From: DATDRQ01 sp035291645
GTDB lineage: Bacteria > Chloroflexota > Anaerolineae > Anaerolineales > UBA4823
NCBI GenBank assembly: GCA_035291645.1
Contig: DATDRQ010000363.1
Span: 1-16,517, forward strand
DNA length: 16,517 nucleotides
Direction of reading: 5' to 3'
The notes beneath the pieces are model-generated. The model saw only the letters and a program-made list of their open reading frames with translations. It was not told the origin of the DNA and did not search any database. Positions 14,152 through 16,517 of the stretch are shown piece by piece (within the stretch, counting starts at the first letter, position 1; each line of letters starts with the position of its first letter). A program made the translations under genes and the position numbers.

Positions 14152-15696
14152 TTGAAGATCGAAACACAATATCTCGAAGATCAGCAAGCTAAGCTGACCA
14201 TTGAGGTCGAAGCTGCATCCTTAGAAGAGGCGAAGCGGAGGGCAGCCAGAAAAATTGCCAGCCGGACCAAAATCCCCGGTTTCCGGCCGGGGAAAGCGCC
14301 TTATAACATCATTCAACGCCATGTTGGAGAAGAAGCGCTCCACGAAGAAGGTCTGGAAATCCTGGTAAATGACCTGTATCCCCAAGCTCTCAAGGATTCC
14401 AACTTACAACCCTATGGACCCGGAAGGTTCGAAGGCTTGAAGAGTCTCGATCCATTAACCCTCGAATTCATCGTCCCATTAATGGCCGAGGTGGAACTGG
14501 GGGATTATCGCTCGCTGCGCTTCCCCTATGATTCACCCGAAATAAGCGACGACCAGGTAGAAGAGGTGCTGAACAATCTGAGGGAGCGTCAGGCAGTCGA
14601 AGAGCCTGCCGCACGGCCCGCCGAAGAGAGCGATCGGGTCCACATACGATTGTCTGCCAGGCGCATGGAAACTGAGGCTGAAATTGATCAGACGCTTATC
14701 CGGGAGCGCCCACTTTCTGTCGTTATCACTCCTGAAGAGGAAGACAACCAAGAGGAATGGCCTTTTTCGGGTTTTTCCCGCCAGTTGATCGGCCTATCGG
14801 CCGGAGAACCCAAGACCCTGGTATATACCTTTCCTGAGACCACCGAGATCGAGACACTGAAAGGGATCCCGGCGCAATTTGAAGTGCAGGTAGAGGAGAT
14901 AAGATCCAGGACTCTCCCTGAACTCTCCGATGAGTTCGCCCAATCCGTGGGCGAGTATGAGACTCTTGAAGCTTTACGCCAGGAAATCCGCGATAGCTTA
15001 CAGAAGCAGGTGCTGGACCAGTACCATTCCGAATACAACGATCAGGTAGTCAACGCGGCGGTTGAACAGGCCAGCATCAAGTATCCACCCCAGATGTTAG
15101 AGAACGAAATCGACGAGGTCATCGAGCAGCTCGAGCAGCGCTTGAAAGGCCAAAGCCTCGATCTCGAGACTTACTTGAAGACTCGCAGTATCGACGAGGA
15201 TGAGTTGCGCGAGGAAGCCAGGCCTGTGGCCGAGAACCGCCTTGAACGATCTCTGGTGATATTTGAGATTGCGAATGCTGAGAATATCCGGGTGGAGAGG
15301 GAGGAGCTTCAATCAGAAACCGAGCGCACATTGGGTGCTATGTCCCGGTTCATGTCCGAATCAGAGCTAAAAAAAATGTCCACGCAGAACTTATTTCCGA
15401 ATCTGGTCGGGAACATCCTGGCTGAAATGCGCATCGACCGAACTCTGGAGAGGCTCCGGGACATCGCCAAAGGGGAGTACCTGGGGGATCAACAATCGGC
15501 ATCTGATGAAACCGAAATGGGAGTGGATCAGATCGCTGAGGTATCTGACAACGCCACCGGGCAGGTAATGGACACTGGAGAAAAGGGACCAGATGCTGAA
15601 GGTGCAATCCTCCAGCAAGCAGAACGACCTGTGGTTACGGATTCGCCGGTAGAAGACGAACCGATAACACCCACAAAAAGGAAAAAAAATAACTAA
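14152..15696 (+). CDS. tig: Trigger factor (ribosome-associated chaperone), 514 aa
   Basis: Trigger factor binds the ribosome tunnel exit and shields nascent chains. The N-terminal domain carries the ribosome-binding signature GFRPGKAP (43-50), at the same residue numbers as GFRKGKVP in E. coli. A PPIase-like middle domain follows (about 150-245; VHIRLSARRMETEAEI ... KTLVYTFPE) and then the helical C-terminal chaperone domain (about 255-440). The start is TTG (TTG AAG ATC = MKI), with GGGA 9 bases upstream. At 514 aa it is longer than the usual roughly 430. The excess is a disordered, acidic tail from about residue 442 that ends in a basic KRKKNN. ClpP follows after 14 bases, so the two are probably co-transcribed. 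Confidence 0.92.
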   Translation: MKIETQYLEDQQAKLTIEVEAASLEEAKRRAARKIASRTKIPGFRPGKAPYNIIQRHVGEEALHEEGLEILVNDLYPQALKDSNLQPYGPGRFEGLKSLDPLTLEFIVPLMAEVELGDYRSLRFPYDSPEISDDQVEEVLNNLRERQAVEEPAARPAEESDRVHIRLSARRMETEAEIDQTLIRERPLSVVITPEEEDNQEEWPFSGFSRQLIGLSAGEPKTLVYTFPETTEIETLKGIPAQFEVQVEEIRSRTLPELSDEFAQSVGEYETLEALRQEIRDSLQKQVLDQYHSEYNDQVVNAAVEQASIKYPPQMLENEIDEVIEQLEQRLKGQSLDLETYLKTRSIDEDELREEARPVAENRLERSLVIFEIANAENIRVEREELQSETERTLGAMSRFMSESELKKMSTQNLFPNLVGNILAEMRIDRTLERLRDIAKGEYLGDQQSASDETEMGVDQIAEVSDNATGQVMDTGEKGPDAEGAILQQAERPVVTDSPVEDEPITPTKRKKNN

Positions 15697-15710
15697 AGAG
15701 GCTAATTTTT

Positions 15711-16325
15711 ATGGATATTATGGATATTCACTCACTTATCCCGATGGTCATTGAGACCACTAACCGTGGCGAGCGGGCTTTTGACATTTATTCATTGCTG
15801 CTCAGAAACCGCCTGGTTTTCCTGGGTACGCCGATCAATGACCAGGTGGCGAATCTGATTGTCGCACAGCTCCTGTTCTTGAACCAGGAGGACCGTGAAG
15901 CGCCGATCAACATGTACATTAACTCGCCGGGTGGACAGGTCTATGCAGGGTTGGCGATCTACGATGCCATGCAAATGATCTCCAACCCGATCAGCACAGT
16001 TGCGGTTGGCGTCACCGCCTCCTTCGGGACAGTACTCCTGGCCGCCGGGACGAAAGGCCAGCGCTACGCCCTACCGCATGCCACCATACACCTGCACCAG
16101 CCGCTTGGCGGCGCCCAAGGTCAGGTGACCGACATCGAGATCCAGGCTAAGGAATTCCTGCGGCTGCGTGGGAATCTCAATGAAATCCTGGTTCAACACA
16201 CCGGGCAGCCGGTTGAGGTGATCGAGCGCGATACCGAACGTGATTTCTGGATGGACGCCAGGAACGCGGTGGACTACGGCATCGTCGATCAGGTGCTCGA
16301 CGCTCAAATAAAAGAGCCGGCCTGA
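15711..16325 (+). CDS. clpP: ATP-dependent Clp protease proteolytic subunit, 204 aa
   Basis: ClpP forms a double-heptamer serine protease fed by ClpX, ClpA or ClpC ATPases. The triad is complete: Ser104 (GVTASFG), His129 (HLHQPLGG) and Asp178 (ERDTERDFW), with the same spacings (25 and 49) as E. coli Ser97-His122-Asp171. The glycine-rich NSPGGQVYAGLAIYDAM segment (71-87) is standard. The TASFG active-site segment differs from the common AASMG but keeps the serine. AGAGG at 15697-15701 is 9 bases before the ATG; a second in-frame ATG at codon 4 is possible. It follows tig directly, a common gene order, and is followed by a strong hairpin. Length is normal. Confidence 0.95.
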   Translation: MDIMDIHSLIPMVIETTNRGERAFDIYSLLLRNRLVFLGTPINDQVANLIVAQLLFLNQEDREAPINMYINSPGGQVYAGLAIYDAMQMISNPISTVAVGVTASFGTVLLAAGTKGQRYALPHATIHLHQPLGGAQGQVTDIEIQAKEFLRLRGNLNEILVQHTGQPVEVIERDTERDFWMDARNAVDYGIVDQVLDAQIKEPA

Positions 16326-16361
16326 TCCCTGCTTGAATCAGCCCGAAGATCTTAAGAACAG

Positions 16362-16391
16362 GGCCGGATGACACGCAGGTGGCATCCGGCC
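16362..16391 (+). terminator. Terminator after clpP
   Basis: GGCCGGATG (16362-16370) pairs with CATCCGGCC (16383-16391). Inside, CAC and GTG add three pairs past one A/G mismatch, leaving a 4-base loop. The following TTATAATTAAT is AT-rich but not a clean U-tract. It is placed where tig-clpP should end. Confidence 0.7.
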
Positions 16392-16400
16392 TTATAATTA

Positions 16401-16416
16401 ATCGGTCCGGACCGAT
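16401..16416. repeat. Perfect 16-bp palindrome before the HAD-family gene
   Basis: ATCGGTCCGGACCGAT is its own reverse complement. It lies two bases after a TATAAT (16393-16398) and 23 bases before the ATG at 16440, where a repressor operator would sit. CGGTCC also occurs twice in the hyuA upstream site at 8727-8744. Confidence 0.5.
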
Positions 16417-16439
16417 CCAGCATCACGAGCAGGCAAACC

Positions 16440-16517
16440 ATGAAAGAAAAATTAATTAAGGCCTTAATCCTGGATATGGACGGAGTCTTGTGGAGAGATT
16501 CTGAACCGATCGGCGAT
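16440..16517 (+). CDS. HAD-superfamily phosphatase, NagD-like (partial, N-terminus)
   Basis: The first 26 residues, MKEKLIKALILDMDGVLWRDSEPIGD, contain HAD motif I, DxDG (Asp12-Met-Asp14-Gly), with nucleophile Asp12. The VLWRDSEPIGD continuation is typical of the HAD-IIA group (NagD, p-nitrophenyl phosphatase, phosphoglycolate phosphatase-like). The gene runs off the right edge. The ribosome binding site is weak (GAGCAGG region). Substrate cannot be told from this fragment. Confidence 0.8.
   Translation, partial: MKEKLIKALILDMDGVLWRDSEPIGD

Noticed and set aside
13910..14167. Minus-strand 85-codon frame containing RRDLNPHAF
   Set aside because: This is the antisense of tRNA-Leu, a common false gene call; the remaining sequence is short and unsupported.
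1..16517. CRISPR arrays, IS transposases or other long repeats
   Set aside because: No regularly spaced repeats and no transposase motifs were seen; the only recombinase is the integrase at 2395-3396.

Overview
The window reads as a chromosomal segment of a moderately GC-rich bacterium. Protein style and gene content (a tRNA-Leu, trigger factor, ClpP block; ATP-dependent hydantoinase-type genes; several GTG and TTG starts) suggest a Chloroflexota/Anaerolineae-like organism. That taxonomic call is an inference from general resemblance; no search was run.

Left part (1 to about 3500) looks like the end of an integrated mobile element. It has the tail of an unknown gene, a 66-aa protein overlapping it, a protein resembling a degenerate macro domain, a convergent gene whose product ends in an SSB-type acidic tip (EEEEIPF), and a tyrosine recombinase. 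Non-coding DNA (3490-4089) and a broken formylglycine-generating-enzyme remnant (4090-4430) separate it from the host-like genes.

Middle part (4497-8700) holds unrelated single genes: a lysyl-oxidase-like copper enzyme with intact cofactor residues, a SCP2/archaeal-type thiolase, a radical-SAM DNA repair or modification protein with a C-terminal helix-hairpin-helix and a terminal QLSLF clamp-binding motif, and a lipoprotein intradiol dioxygenase-like gene (minus strand) split by one in-frame TAA.

Right part begins with a tightly packed operon, hyuA, PRPP synthetase, hyuB (8774-13434). The synthetase sits between the two hydantoinase/oxoprolinase subunit genes, and its PRPP-binding loop is one residue shorter than usual. 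A convergent 141-aa unknown gene follows, then tRNA-Leu(UAG) with a textbook promoter, tig, clpP, a terminator, a perfect 16-bp palindrome and the start of a HAD-family phosphatase.

The most interesting link is regulatory. The SSB-tailed gene and the radical-SAM repair gene, 5 kb apart and on opposite strands, have near-identical promoters, TTG(A/T)CG-N17-TACA(T/A)TTGTTCTA. In both, a GAAC-N4-GTAC palindrome covers the -10 box. This resembles a LexA/SOS operator and suggests a shared DNA-damage regulon joining an element gene and a host gene.
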